64,000 bases of DNA from Saprospiraceae bacterium. GTDB taxonomy: Bacteria; Bacteroidota; Bacteroidia; Chitinophagales; Saprospiraceae. Positions 35,282-45,520 of the stretch are shown one piece after another. The stretch covers positions 3,292 to 67,291 of the forward strand of contig JALHQW010000021.1 of assembly GCA_022841745.1 (NCBI GenBank). Reading direction: 5' to 3'. A program made the translations under genes and the position numbers. How positions within the stretch are numbered: the first letter of the stretch is position 1; each line of letters opens with the position of its first letter. A model generated the notes under the pieces. The model was not told the origin of the DNA and searched no databases. It saw only the letters and a list, made by a program, of their open reading frames with translations.

Positions 35282-35722
35282 TTATGCTGGAGGAGGTTGT
35301 GGAGGGATTTGACCTTTAGGGTTTTTGAAATCGGTGAAGTAATTACGAGGGCCTTTAATATCGGTTTTGTTCAAGTATTCAATTAGTCTAGTAATTGCGC
35401 CGCTGGTACGTAGGCTTAGCGATTTGAGTTGGTCAAATTCGACCTGTGAAATATAGCCATAATCAAGCGCACGATAGCCTTGGGAGCGGGTCTCGGCACA
35501 CGAGCCGTTGGCTACTCCGAGGAAATATTTGAATTCAGGGTTATTTCCTCGTCCATGACCTTCGGCAATATTGTCCATAACAGAACCTGAAGAGTCCCGG
35601 ATTTGATTTCGAAGCCCCCAGTCTTTGGAAAAGGCTTCATACTCGATAAGGCGCTTGACAAGTTGGCAAAGTTCTCTGGCCAATTTCCAAGCGTCAATGT
35701 CCTCGAATCTTTTGAAAGTCAT
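35282..35722 (-). CDS. four-helix-bundle protein (IVP/S23-like, TIGR02436 type)
   Basis: A 146-residue, all-helical protein: F-E-D-I-D-A-W-K-L-A-R-E-L opening, then G-L-R-N-Q-I-R-D-S-S-G-S-V-M-D-N-I-A-E-G and the F-x-x-F-L-G-V-A-N-G-S helix. This is the family of proteins encoded in 23S rRNA intervening sequences and related to the diversity-generating-retroelement protein Avd. No reverse transcriptase or template repeat is present. It lies in reverse orientation between hoxUY and hoxH, bracketed by inverted GGGTTTTC arrays, so it looks like an inserted cassette and not part of the hydrogenase. Confidence 0.9.
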   Translation of the reverse strand: MTFKRFEDIDAWKLARELCQLVKRLIEYEAFSKDWGLRNQIRDSSGSVMDNIAEGHGRGNNPEFKYFLGVANGSCAETRSQGYRALDYGYISQVEFDQLKSLSLRTSGAITRLIEYLNKTDIKGPRNYFTDFKNPKGQIPPQPPPA

Positions 35723-35820
35723 TTTGTGAAGTAGTTTTATGTAATGCCAAATATAAGAACGCAAATCGTTGATAGTCAAATAGTTTTCTAATACATAAGA
35801 AAACCCAATATCATTCACGC

Positions 35821-35904
35821 ACCCCCAAAACCCCAAAACCCGAAAACCCGAAAACCCCAAAACCCCAAAACCCGAAAACCTTAAAACCCGAAAACCCGAA
35901 AACC
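35821..35904. repeat. C-rich word array (AACCCGAAAACCCC), right arm
   Basis: Complement of the left arm at 35156-35280, about ten AACCCGAA/AACCCCAA words, ending 8 bp before the hoxH ATG. It therefore forms most of the hoxH leader. Confidence 0.85.
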
Positions 35905-35912
35905 ACATCACC

Positions 35913-37370
35913 ATGTCACAAAAAGTAGTCATAGAACCCGTCACCCGTGTAGAAGGCCACGGAAAAGTCACCATCCACCTCGACGACGAGGGGCGGGTGA
36001 AGGACAGTTTTTTCCATATCGTCGAGTTCAGGGGGTTTGAGCGCTTCATACAGGGCCGGCCCTATTGGGAGGCGCCCGTGCTGGTGCAGCGGCTCTGTGG
36101 TATCTGTCCGGTGAGCCATCATATTGCAGCGGCAAAGGCCATTGACCAACTGGCGGGTCTCGACCCGAAAGACCTCTCGCCTGCCGCCACCAAAATCCGG
36201 CGGCTGCTGCATTATGGACAAATTTTCCAGTCCCACGCCCTGCACTTCTTCTACCTGGCATCGCCTGACCTGCTCTTTGGCGTGGATGCGCCCGTCGAAA
36301 AGCGCAACGTAGTGGCAGTGGCCTTGGAGAACAAGGAACTGGCAAAGAAGGGTATCCTCATGCGGAAGTTCGGCCAGGAAATCATCCGGGCCATTGCGGG
36401 CAAGCGCATACACGGCATCGCAGCCGTACCGGGCGGGGTACACAAGCACTTGACGCTCGAAGACCGGGACTATTTCCTGTCGGGGAAAGACCTGCCCAGC
36501 GTGGACACCATGATTGAATGGATGATAGAGGTGATGACCTTCATCAAGGGCTACCACGAGCAAAACGCTGCTTGGCTCGATACGTTTGCCGCTTACTCCA
36601 GTGGCCACCTCGGCCTCGTGAACGCCGACGACGGCTCACTCGAACTCTACGATGGTCGCTTACGTGCTATTGATGCCGACGGCAACCGTACCCTCGACGA
36701 CATCCGGGACGTGGACTACCTCCATTATTTCGCTGAAGGTGTGGAGCCATGGTCGTTCCTGAAGTTCCCGTACCTGCGCCACTTGGGCCGGGAGAACGGC
36801 TGGAGCAGGGTAGGGCCGCTTGCCCGCCTGAACGTTTGCGACAGCATAGGTACGCCATTGGCGCAAGCCGAATTTGAGATTTATAAAAGCTACACGGGCG
36901 GCAAGCCGAACCACCACACGATGCACTTCCACTGGGCAAGGCTCATTGAGATGCTGCACTGTGCCGAGTTGATGAAAGACCTGCTGCACGACCCCGATGT
37001 GCTCAGCGACGACATCCTGCGCAAAGGACACCGCCGCCCAGAAGGCATTGGCATCGTGGAGGCACCCAGGGGCACACTCATCCACCACTACCAGGCTGAC
37101 GAGAAGGGCATGATTACCCGCTGCAACCTCATCGTGAGCACCACCCACAACAACGAGCCGATGAACCGTGCCGTGCGCTGGGTTGCCAACAACGTGCTCA
37201 GCGGCCAGCCCAAGCTTACGGACACGCTGCTCAACCAGGTTGAAATCGCCATCCGTGCCTACGACCCCTGCCTGAGCTGCGCTACCCACGCCATTGGTAA
37301 GATGCCGCTGCAAGCAGTGCTCTACGATGCCGCTGGCAATGTGCTGGACGAGCGGTTGAAAAACTCATAG
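35913..37370 (+). CDS. hoxH: [NiFe] hydrogenase large subunit HoxH
   Basis: A 485-residue large subunit carrying the Ni-Fe(CN)2CO site. Ligand motif L1 R-L-C-G-I-C-P-V-S-H is at residues about 61-70 and L2 D-P-C-L-S-C-A-T-H-A near 450-459. About 25 residues after L2 form the C-terminal extension normally cut off by a HoxW-type protease after nickel insertion. With HoxF and the HoxUY fusion this makes a group 3d-like bidirectional NAD-linked enzyme that can oxidise H2 or dispose of excess electrons. No hyp or hoxW gene is in the window. Confidence 0.94.
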   Translation: MSQKVVIEPVTRVEGHGKVTIHLDDEGRVKDSFFHIVEFRGFERFIQGRPYWEAPVLVQRLCGICPVSHHIAAAKAIDQLAGLDPKDLSPAATKIRRLLHYGQIFQSHALHFFYLASPDLLFGVDAPVEKRNVVAVALENKELAKKGILMRKFGQEIIRAIAGKRIHGIAAVPGGVHKHLTLEDRDYFLSGKDLPSVDTMIEWMIEVMTFIKGYHEQNAAWLDTFAAYSSGHLGLVNADDGSLELYDGRLRAIDADGNRTLDDIRDVDYLHYFAEGVEPWSFLKFPYLRHLGRENGWSRVGPLARLNVCDSIGTPLAQAEFEIYKSYTGGKPNHHTMHFHWARLIEMLHCAELMKDLLHDPDVLSDDILRKGHRRPEGIGIVEAPRGTLIHHYQADEKGMITRCNLIVSTTHNNEPMNRAVRWVANNVLSGQPKLTDTLLNQVEIAIRAYDPCLSCATHAIGKMPLQAVLYDAAGNVLDERLKNS

Positions 37371-37375
37371 GTGCT

Positions 37376-37509
37376 GGGGGGCGGGTTTTCGGGTTTTGAG
37401 GTTTTCGGGGTGGGCGAAGCCCAAACCCCCAAACCCCCAAACCCCCAAACCCGAAAACCCGAAAACCCGAAAACCCGAAACCCCCCAAACCCCCAAAACC
37501 CCCAAAACC
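37376..37509. repeat. inverted GGGTTTTC / AACCCGAAA array without insert
   Basis: A short G-rich arm (37376-37409), a tiny hairpin loop GGGCGAAGCCC, and a long C-rich arm (37422-37509). It uses the same words as 35156-35904 but has no gene in the middle. It fills the gap from the hoxH stop to 19 bp before the DUF6064 ATG. Confidence 0.85.
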
Positions 37510-37527
37510 ACCACTTAAAACTTTGCC

Positions 37528-38160
37528 ATGGAACTTCCATTCACCGTCTCCCAATTCTTGGAGGTGTTCCGCCAGTACAACACTGCCGTTTTCCCCATAC
37601 AGTTCTTGTTCATCCTGTTGGCCATCATGGCCATTGTTTTTGCCGTGAGGCACCACCGCAACAGCGGGCGGGCCATCTCGTCCATACTCGGCCTGTTGTG
37701 GCTTTGGATGGGCATGGTCTATCATTGGGGCTTTTTTGCTGGCATCAACAAGGCGGCCTACCTGTTCGGGGCTGCCTTTGTGGCGCAAGGTGCCTTGTTC
37801 CTGACGCAAGGCGTTTTGTACGGCAAACTGAAGTTCATCCATAAGCCTACGCCCGCCGTTTGGGTGGGCAGTGCAATGATGCTGTATGCCCTGCTCATTT
37901 ACCCGCTGCTTAGCTATCTGCTGGGGCACGGCTACCCCGATTCCCCGACCTTTGGCCTGCCTTGCCCGACCACGATTTTCACCCTTGGCATCTTGCTCTG
38001 GCTTGATAAAAAGCCGCCGCTGTACCTGCTCATCATCCCACTGCTCTGGTCGCTGATAGGCACGGTGGCTGCCGTAAAACTGGGCATTCGGGAGGATGTG
38101 GGGCTGTTGGTGTCGGGTGCGCTCACTGTTTGGTTTTTGGTGCAGAAAAAGCCGTTGTGA
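37528..38160 (+). CDS. DUF6064-like integral membrane protein
   Basis: A 210-residue protein with about six or seven TMs (for example residues 20-40, 50-66, 70-95, 107-130, 146-158, 163-180, 190-204). The opening P-F-T-V-S-Q-F-L-E-V-F-R-x-Y-N and the W-M-G-M-V-Y-H-W-G-F-F segment are characteristic of DUF6064. The biochemical role is not known. It follows hoxH on the same strand and is probably co-transcribed. Confidence 0.72.
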   Translation: MELPFTVSQFLEVFRQYNTAVFPIQFLFILLAIMAIVFAVRHHRNSGRAISSILGLLWLWMGMVYHWGFFAGINKAAYLFGAAFVAQGALFLTQGVLYGKLKFIHKPTPAVWVGSAMMLYALLIYPLLSYLLGHGYPDSPTFGLPCPTTIFTLGILLWLDKKPPLYLLIIPLLWSLIGTVAAVKLGIREDVGLLVSGALTVWFLVQKKPL

Positions 38161-38396
38161 CGACAAGCGCAACTCGTCAATTTCATATAGATACCGTTTG
38201 CGACTACCGGCAGGGCGACTTTGCATATGGAGTTCGAGACGAAGAAAGTGGTGTATAATTGATAGCCAGAATGACGATGAATGGACAAAGCGAAACTATA
38301 GGCTGCTTCGGGCGTTTTTTAACACAACGTTAAACTGCAAGAAATCTTGGCACGGCATTTTTTTTGACCTTATTTTTGCAGTGCTTTTGAAAAACA

Positions 38397-38846
38397 GTGA
38401 AGCAGCATTTCCGACATATCACGGTTTACCTGTTGGCAGCCACGGTCTTCATGGCTACCACGGGGCTTAGCGTACATCACCTGTACTGCTATTGCAAGGG
38501 GGAAATGGTCACATCCATCTTCCGCCCCGACGAGCCATGCGAAGTGGCTGAAAAGCAATCGCCCGGCAAAAGCTGCTGCAAGGGCAATTCCTGCGGCAAG
38601 CCTTCCGACGAAAAAAAGCACAACTGCTCCAACTGTACCTCGCAATTCGTGAAGATGGAGGCAGATTACCTGCTTCCCACGTTTTTTGACCTCAAGCCTT
38701 TTGATTTTGCAGCTCCGCAAACAACGCATTTTACGATACCTCAAATCGTAGTCGAAACGGCCAACCTGCTTCGGTGGCAACAAGACATGCCTCCCCCACC
38801 TTATGGCAAGGAGCTTTTACCCAGAATTCAATCTTTCCTTTGTTAG
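38397..38846 (+). CDS. HYC_CC_PP family protein
   Basis: A 149-residue protein with an N-terminal TM/signal (residues about 8-27), then H-H-L-Y-C-Y-C, C-C-K-G and C-S-N-C-T-S cysteine pairs and a C-terminal P-P-P-P-Y, the HYC/CC/PP pattern of this Bacteroidota family, which typically precedes a TonB-dependent receptor gene, as here (96 bp). GTG start at 38397; TATTTTTG at about 38375-38382 with TTGG about 20 bp upstream makes a plausible promoter. A role in metal (probably copper or iron) uptake or sensing is inferred from Cys content and context only. Confidence 0.8.
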   Translation: MKQHFRHITVYLLAATVFMATTGLSVHHLYCYCKGEMVTSIFRPDEPCEVAEKQSPGKSCCKGNSCGKPSDEKKHNCSNCTSQFVKMEADYLLPTFFDLKPFDFAAPQTTHFTIPQIVVETANLLRWQQDMPPPPYGKELLPRIQSFLC

Positions 38847-38942
38847 TGCTCGCTGTTTAAAGTCCATTTTATCAGCTAACCCTGCGTTTAGCAGGAAATT
38901 CTTCATTTCGGCGTCTATTAATCCGACGCTTAAATTATAAAA

Positions 38943-41150
38943 ATGAGAGCGCTAACCTTATCCATCTGTTTGATATTCAGTTTTTTAAGTCAAGCCCAGA
39001 AACAGCTATACGGCAATGTTTTCAACGAAAGCGGCGAAACCCTTATCGGTGCCACTGTCGGTTGGGAAGGCACAACTATCGGTACGGTAACCGATGAAAA
39101 CGGCGACTTCTGGCTTGAGAAAATGCCCGATACTGCCAACCTTGTTATACAATACGTGGGCTTCAACCCCGTCACCATTCAGATGTTCCCGCACGAGGAT
39201 ACGGCCCTTATCAAAATTGAGGGCGTGACCGAGCTTCAAACTGTTACCGTCTCCGAGCATAGGGGCGACACCTATACCTCCACCCTCAGTACGCTCAACA
39301 TGGAGCAAATCACCTCCTGCGAGCTAAAAAAAGCAGCCTGCTGCAACCTCTCCGAGAGCTTCGAGACCAACGGCAGCGTGGACGTGATGCGGCAGGACGC
39401 CGTGACCTCGACCTCCGAAATCCAGATGTTGGGACTACGGGGCATCTACTCCCAGTTGTTGATGGAAAAAAGGCCAGTCTATACGGGCCTCGGCAGCCCT
39501 TTGGCCTTGGAGTACATCCCCGGCACATGGGTCGAGGGCATACAGGTGTCGAAGGGCACCAGCACCGTGCAGAACGGCCCGCAGGCCATCACTGGACAGA
39601 TTAACACCGAACTGGTTAAGCCTTGGAAAGACAAACCCCTGTTCGTCAACCTGTTTGGCTCTACCATCGGGAGGGGCGAAATCAACCTACACGCCAACAA
39701 AAAGGTGGGCGAGCATTTCAGCACGGGCCTTTTGCTGCACGGCAGCAGCACCCAGGGCGAGTTCGACCGCAACGAGGACGGCTTCATTGACCAACCCAAA
39801 AAGACCAGCCTGATTGCGCTATGGCGCAACTACTGGGTGGAGGACAATTTTAGCACCCAGTTCAACGTGCAGGTGCTGGACGACGAGCGCCGCAGCGGGC
39901 AACTGGCGGCCTTCGATGACGAGGATGACCTGCCCGGCTCGGTCTATAAGATTGACCAGCGCAACCGCCGGGTGGATGTGTTCGGCAAGTTCGGCTATGT
40001 GGGCTTCATGAAACCAGAGACCTCCGCTGGCTTCATCTATGGCGGCTCGCTGCACGACATGAAGAACAACTTCGGCAACACCCGCTACAACGGCCAGCAA
40101 CGGAACTTCTACGCCAACCTGATGTATGCCAGTTTCATCGGCACCACCGACCATAAGTTCAATGTGGGGGCCAGCTTCCAGCACGACGACTACGACGAGT
40201 TCCTCAACGATGCCGACTTCAGCAGGGTAGAGACCATGCCGGGCGTGTACGGGGAGTACGTGTACACGAGGGACAAATTCGGCATCATCGCTGGCCTTCG
40301 TTTTGACCACCACAACTTGTTTGGCGGCTTCGCCACGCCGAGGCTGAACCTCAAATACAATTTCAACGGCAACACCATTCTTCGTATGAGCGGCGGTAGG
40401 GGTGTGCGCACGGCGCAAATCCTTAGCGAGAACATGGCCGTGATGGCCAGCAACCGCCAGTTTGTGGTTGACCAGTCGCAGTTGGACATCGAGGATGCTT
40501 GGAACGTGGGCCTGAACTTCACCAAGACCTTCAAGCTCGGCGGAAAAAGCGCCAGCTTCCTCGCCGACCTGTACCGCACCGAGTTCGTGAACCAAGTGGT
40601 GATGGACATGGAGAGCCAGCATGGGAAGGTGCTTTTCTACAATTTGGATGGTAAAAGCTTTTCCAACTCCTTGCTTCTCCTTGGCACTTGGGCGCCGTTC
40701 AAGGGCTTTGACATGAAGTTGGCGTACAAGCTGAACGATGTGCAAGTGACCTACCTCGGCGCCAACGATGCCATCCAGCGCCCAATGACGGCCCGCCATC
40801 GTGGCCTCTTGACACTGAACTACAAGACGCCCAATGGTAAGTGGATGTTCAACTCTTATACCCAACTCGTTGGCAAACAGCGGTTTGCGCACAGCCACAA
40901 CGTCCCTTCAGAGTTGATTGCAGACTTCACGGGGGAGTCTCCTGCCTATGTGATGGTGAACGCCCAAGTGAGCCGCAATTTCAAGAACATCGAATTCTAC
41001 CTCGGCGGCGAGAACCTGACCGATTACCGCCAAGAAGCCGCCATCGTGGATGCTTTGAACCCATTCGGAGCGTATTTCGATGCCATGCAGGTTTGGGGGC
41101 CGCTGGTTGGTGCGAGGGGGTATGCGGGGATACGGTGGTGGATTGATTGA
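38943..41150 (+). CDS. TonB-dependent outer-membrane receptor
   Basis: A 735-residue receptor. Signal peptide (residues 1-18, L-S-Q-A-Q), a carboxypeptidase-regulatory-like beta domain (residues about 19-100: L-Y-G-N-V-F-N-E-S-G-E-T-L-I-G-A), a plug domain with the unusual K-K-A-A-C-C-N-L-S-E-S-F segment (residues about 130-141), and a 22-strand-type barrel ending in an aromatic residue near the C-terminus (G-I-R-W-W-I-D). The vicinal C-C and the HYC_CC_PP neighbour fit a metal or metallophore receptor. The substrate cannot be determined from sequence. Confidence 0.9.
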   Translation: MRALTLSICLIFSFLSQAQKQLYGNVFNESGETLIGATVGWEGTTIGTVTDENGDFWLEKMPDTANLVIQYVGFNPVTIQMFPHEDTALIKIEGVTELQTVTVSEHRGDTYTSTLSTLNMEQITSCELKKAACCNLSESFETNGSVDVMRQDAVTSTSEIQMLGLRGIYSQLLMEKRPVYTGLGSPLALEYIPGTWVEGIQVSKGTSTVQNGPQAITGQINTELVKPWKDKPLFVNLFGSTIGRGEINLHANKKVGEHFSTGLLLHGSSTQGEFDRNEDGFIDQPKKTSLIALWRNYWVEDNFSTQFNVQVLDDERRSGQLAAFDDEDDLPGSVYKIDQRNRRVDVFGKFGYVGFMKPETSAGFIYGGSLHDMKNNFGNTRYNGQQRNFYANLMYASFIGTTDHKFNVGASFQHDDYDEFLNDADFSRVETMPGVYGEYVYTRDKFGIIAGLRFDHHNLFGGFATPRLNLKYNFNGNTILRMSGGRGVRTAQILSENMAVMASNRQFVVDQSQLDIEDAWNVGLNFTKTFKLGGKSASFLADLYRTEFVNQVVMDMESQHGKVLFYNLDGKSFSNSLLLLGTWAPFKGFDMKLAYKLNDVQVTYLGANDAIQRPMTARHRGLLTLNYKTPNGKWMFNSYTQLVGKQRFAHSHNVPSELIADFTGESPAYVMVNAQVSRNFKNIEFYLGGENLTDYRQEAAIVDALNPFGAYFDAMQVWGPLVGARGYAGIRWWID

Positions 41151-41292
41151 AAACTTAATAGGGTTGTGTTTGTGGAAAAATGGGATTTTTCCACAAAGCA
41201 TTCTAGTTTGAGGGAAGGAGGCTCACCTCCCTATGTATTTGCGAGAAAAGGTAACCTTTAAGGAAGGGAGAGAAATAATTTATTTTTTCTCT

Positions 41293-41317
41293 CCCCTCAA
41301 TTTAGGGGTGTTTTTTG
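41293..41317 (+). terminator. terminator of the TonB receptor gene
   Basis: Stem CCCCT/AGGGG with a short AT loop followed by TGTTTTTT. Confidence 0.6.
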
Positions 41318-41323
41318 AGCATG

Positions 41324-41364
41324 CAAAGGCCATTCACGACACCCCGTGAATGGCCTTTTTTTTA
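41324..41364. terminator. bidirectional terminator
   Basis: Stem AAAGGCCATTCACG/CGTGAATGGCCTTT with a short ACACC loop, eight T on the plus side. It sits at the stop of the PLP enzyme on the minus strand. Confidence 0.8.
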
Positions 41365-42309
41365 TAAAATCTGGTTGCCGAACCGCTCGTTGAAGCCAGC
41401 GATCCCCTGCAACCCGCCCGTATGCACGAGAACAACACTTGCCCCTTCCGGGAAATAGCCTTGCCTCGCCAATTCAATAGCTGCAAAGAACGCCTTGCCC
41501 GTATAGACAGGGTCGAGCGGGATGTCAGTTTCAGCCTTAAAATCGTTGATGAAACCGACCAATTCTTGCGTCCATTTGGCGTAGCCACCGAAATGAAAAC
41601 CGTCCACGACTTGGAATTTGGGTGTTTCCATTTCGCCGCAGGCGGCCAAGAGTTTCTCCACTTCCTTTTGCAAAAAATTGCCCTTCAAAACAGCGATGCC
41701 AAGTGCTGAACCCTTGCCATCCAAACCAGAAGCGATACCCGCCAAGGTAGCGCCCGTGCCGCAGGCTGTGATGAAATAATCGGGCTGGTGGCCGAGTTGA
41801 GTTGTCGTTTCCTCCACGATTTCACGGCAGCCAGCGAGGGCGAGACAGTTTGAACCGCCTTGCGGCAGCACTAAAGTTTTTTCTGTGTCAATATTCAACA
41901 GTTGGAGTACTGTTTTTTCGGACAAGTTTCTCATATTTGCCCGGCTTGTGAAACGCAAGTCCATGCCACATGTAATAGCGAAGCCCAGGGTTGGGTTTCC
42001 CGCACTGCTTTCCTCACCACTGACAACACCTAACGTTGAAAAACCAAACTCACGGCCAGCCGCTGCAACGGCAGCAAGGTGGTTGCTGTATGCCCCACCG
42101 AAAGTGACGAGCCTCGTGCAGCCAAGCCGCTGGGCCTCGAAAAGGTTGTGTTTCAGCTTCCGCCACTTGTTGCCTGAAACGTGGGGGTGCAGCAGGTCGT
42201 CCCGCTTGATGAATAAACGGAGGCCATTCCGAGCAAAGGCTGGGTGCGCCAACTGCTGTAAAGGCGAAGGTGGCTGCAACCAGAAAATTTCAAGTTCATC
42301 ATTTTTCAT
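41362..42309 (-). CDS. 1-aminocyclopropane-1-carboxylate deaminase / D-cysteine desulfhydrase family PLP enzyme
   Basis: A 315-residue fold-type II PLP enzyme. The PLP lysine is in S-G-N-K-W-R-K-L (residue about 48); the phosphate loop is A-C-G-T-G-A-T-L-A-G; Y-S-N-H in G-G-A-Y-S-N-H and the C-terminal H-T-G-G-L-Q-G complete the ACC deaminase/DcyD set. It could deaminate ACC or degrade D-cysteine; sequence alone does not separate these, and D-cysteine desulfhydrase activity is the commoner one in bacteria outside the rhizosphere. Confidence 0.88.
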   Translation of the reverse strand: MKNDELEIFWLQPPSPLQQLAHPAFARNGLRLFIKRDDLLHPHVSGNKWRKLKHNLFEAQRLGCTRLVTFGGAYSNHLAAVAAAGREFGFSTLGVVSGEESSAGNPTLGFAITCGMDLRFTSRANMRNLSEKTVLQLLNIDTEKTLVLPQGGSNCLALAGCREIVEETTTQLGHQPDYFITACGTGATLAGIASGLDGKGSALGIAVLKGNFLQKEVEKLLAACGEMETPKFQVVDGFHFGGYAKWTQELVGFINDFKAETDIPLDPVYTGKAFFAAIELARQGYFPEGASVVLVHTGGLQGIAGFNERFGNQIL

Positions 42310-42336
42310 TGAATCAAAACAATCTACTCCCTACTC

Positions 42337-42456
42337 ATGAAAAACAAGCAAAAAGAGAAAACGCAAGTGCCCGCTGAAAAGCCTACTCCTGACCTGAAAA
42401 TCGTAGAATCAAATTCCACGAAGAGCCACGACGGCGGCTACCTTTGGCTCATCTGA
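42337..42456 (+). CDS. possible 39-residue peptide
   Basis: A Lys/Glu-rich short reading frame (M-K-N-K-Q-K-E-K-T-Q) ending D-G-G-Y-L-W-L-I, 27 bp from the divergent PLP gene. No family or promoter supports it; listed because composition and frame are consistent with a small expressed peptide. Confidence 0.2.
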   Translation: MKNKQKEKTQVPAEKPTPDLKIVESNSTKSHDGGYLWLI

Positions 42457-42772
42457 GCTGTTATCCGGGAATGAAGCCGTCAACTTAGTTTTCTTTGGCA
42501 ACCTCGCATGAAACTTCTGCTAACATCAGGGTTTGGCATCGCCAAGCGCATGATTTTTTTATGTCCGTGCTTCCAAAAAAACAATGGAGAAATAACTACC
42601 TTGTCCGCAACATTCACCATTCGTATAATACTTAGGGGGGTGTGGGCAGGGAGCGGAAAGATGTTATTTTTCTCTCTTTTCCAACGTTTTCGAGTGTTTT
42701 TGATTAAAAATTAAAATTTTAACCAAAAACACCCTTTCTAAGTAGCTACTTCCATTCAAAACGCTTGCAAAT
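42457..42772. other. intergenic upstream of the membrane protein
   Basis: 316 bp. A 68-codon frame at 42508-42714 is AT-driven and unsupported. Nothing else recognised. Confidence 0.35.
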
Positions 42773-43735
42773 ATGGCAATGCTCGAAGTCATCATTGGAA
42801 TGATATTCACGTTCATGCTACTAAGCTTATTGGGCACTACCTTGAACGAACTGGCATCGGCGTGGCGGGGCTGGCGGGGCTTCTACTTAGAGGAGGCGCT
42901 AAAACGCATGCTGGAATTCAGCGACAAGAAGGAAGTTTTTGAAAAATTCATGAGAAACCCCTTGTTCCGGCAGATGATGCAGCACAAGGCTCCTCTGCGC
43001 AAGTCGCAGGCCCCGGCGTACCTAAGCTCCGCTAATTTCGCCTCCATCCTCACCAATGTACTAAAGCAAAAGGACAAGGCCATCCAATCTGTGGACGACA
43101 TCATCAATGGCGTACCAGAGGGGAGTCGGTTGCGGGAAGTGCTGGAACAATTCAAGGAGGAAGGACACACAACTGTGGAGGCGTTCAAATCCAGGATGCA
43201 GACCTGGTTCGACGATGTAATGGGCCAATCGAGCGGCTGGTACAAGCGCCACCTTCAGTTTGTCACCTTCTTCGTGGGCTTCGGCATTGCCGTGGTGTTG
43301 AACGCCGACAGTTTCCAGATTTACTCGCACTTGACCACCAATGCTACCAGCCGCCAGAAACTTTCCACATTGGCAAAAGCTTTTGCCGACGAAAACGATA
43401 CGTTACCCAGTTTGACCCCGTCGCCCACCGCACCGCTAACAGGTGGCGAGATTAAGCAGGGGGTAAAGGATTTTATCAATACGACTGAGTTCCGCACGGT
43501 GTCCAATGTGCTCGGCCTTGGCTGGACCCGTACTGATTTGCTCGTCAAGCCGCATACCTGGCTTCGGAGGTTGCTTGGCTGGTTCATCACGGCCTTGGCC
43601 ATTTCGCTCGGTGCGCCTTTTTGGTTCGATATCTTGAAGAAAATCATTACCATCAAGAGCACGGGGAACGCGGAAGCCAGCGGCGGTCAGCCACAAGTGA
43701 TTATAAACGCTGCGGGTAGTGAAGTGAAGCGATAA
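42773..43735 (+). CDS. unknown membrane protein, 320 aa
   Basis: Three TMs: N-terminal (residues about 3-24, I-I-G-M-I-F-T-F-M-L-L-S-L-L-G-T-T), middle (about 163-180) and C-terminal (about 266-285). Between TM1 and TM2 lies a soluble helical part with A-I-Q-S-V-D-D-I-I-N-G-V-P-E-G-S and M-Q-T-W-F-D-D-V-M, a segment I have seen in uncharacterised bacterial membrane proteins but cannot name. The C-terminal tail is Gly/Asn-rich and probably cytoplasmic. No conserved catalytic residues are obvious. Confidence 0.75.
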   Translation: MAMLEVIIGMIFTFMLLSLLGTTLNELASAWRGWRGFYLEEALKRMLEFSDKKEVFEKFMRNPLFRQMMQHKAPLRKSQAPAYLSSANFASILTNVLKQKDKAIQSVDDIINGVPEGSRLREVLEQFKEEGHTTVEAFKSRMQTWFDDVMGQSSGWYKRHLQFVTFFVGFGIAVVLNADSFQIYSHLTTNATSRQKLSTLAKAFADENDTLPSLTPSPTAPLTGGEIKQGVKDFINTTEFRTVSNVLGLGWTRTDLLVKPHTWLRRLLGWFITALAISLGAPFWFDILKKIITIKSTGNAEASGGQPQVIINAAGSEVKR

Positions 43736-43826
43736 TTCATTAACGCAGCAGCCTTCGCACAGGCATACCCTGTGGATAAAATGGAGGTGGTTACACCAGA
43801 GAATTGCCAATTGTGCCTATCCCCGA

Positions 43827-45269
<1,443 letters not shown>

Positions 45270-45520
45270 ATCAAAGTTTTAATGCGTGTGCAAGGTAATT
45301 TACGGCTTGGACATGTGAAAATTTAACAACAATGTCAGTTCATTTGTAGCTGGGAATTTATTCCCTATCCCTTACCACAGGTTCCTTTCCATTTTTTGCC
45401 TCAGTAAGCAAATATTCCCGTTCGACTGCTTGAATTCCCCTCCCAGTAAGTTGCAGAAGGTTCTTTAGTACAGCCAAGGTATCTTTGAAGGGTACACTGC
45501 TTGTTTCATCATTTTTGATT
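45270..45520. other. intergenic between GH140 and the giant adhesin
   Basis: About 250 bp, divergent. A TTG at 45485 is in frame with the giant gene but lies before its signal peptide. No clear promoter by eye. Confidence 0.35.

Noticed and set aside
35282-35722. Diversity-generating retroelement (Avd-like protein)
   Set aside because: No reverse transcriptase and no template/variable repeat pair nearby; only the four-helix-bundle fold is shared.
42508-42714. 68-codon frame upstream of the membrane protein
   Set aside because: AT-rich, no similarity and no leader features.
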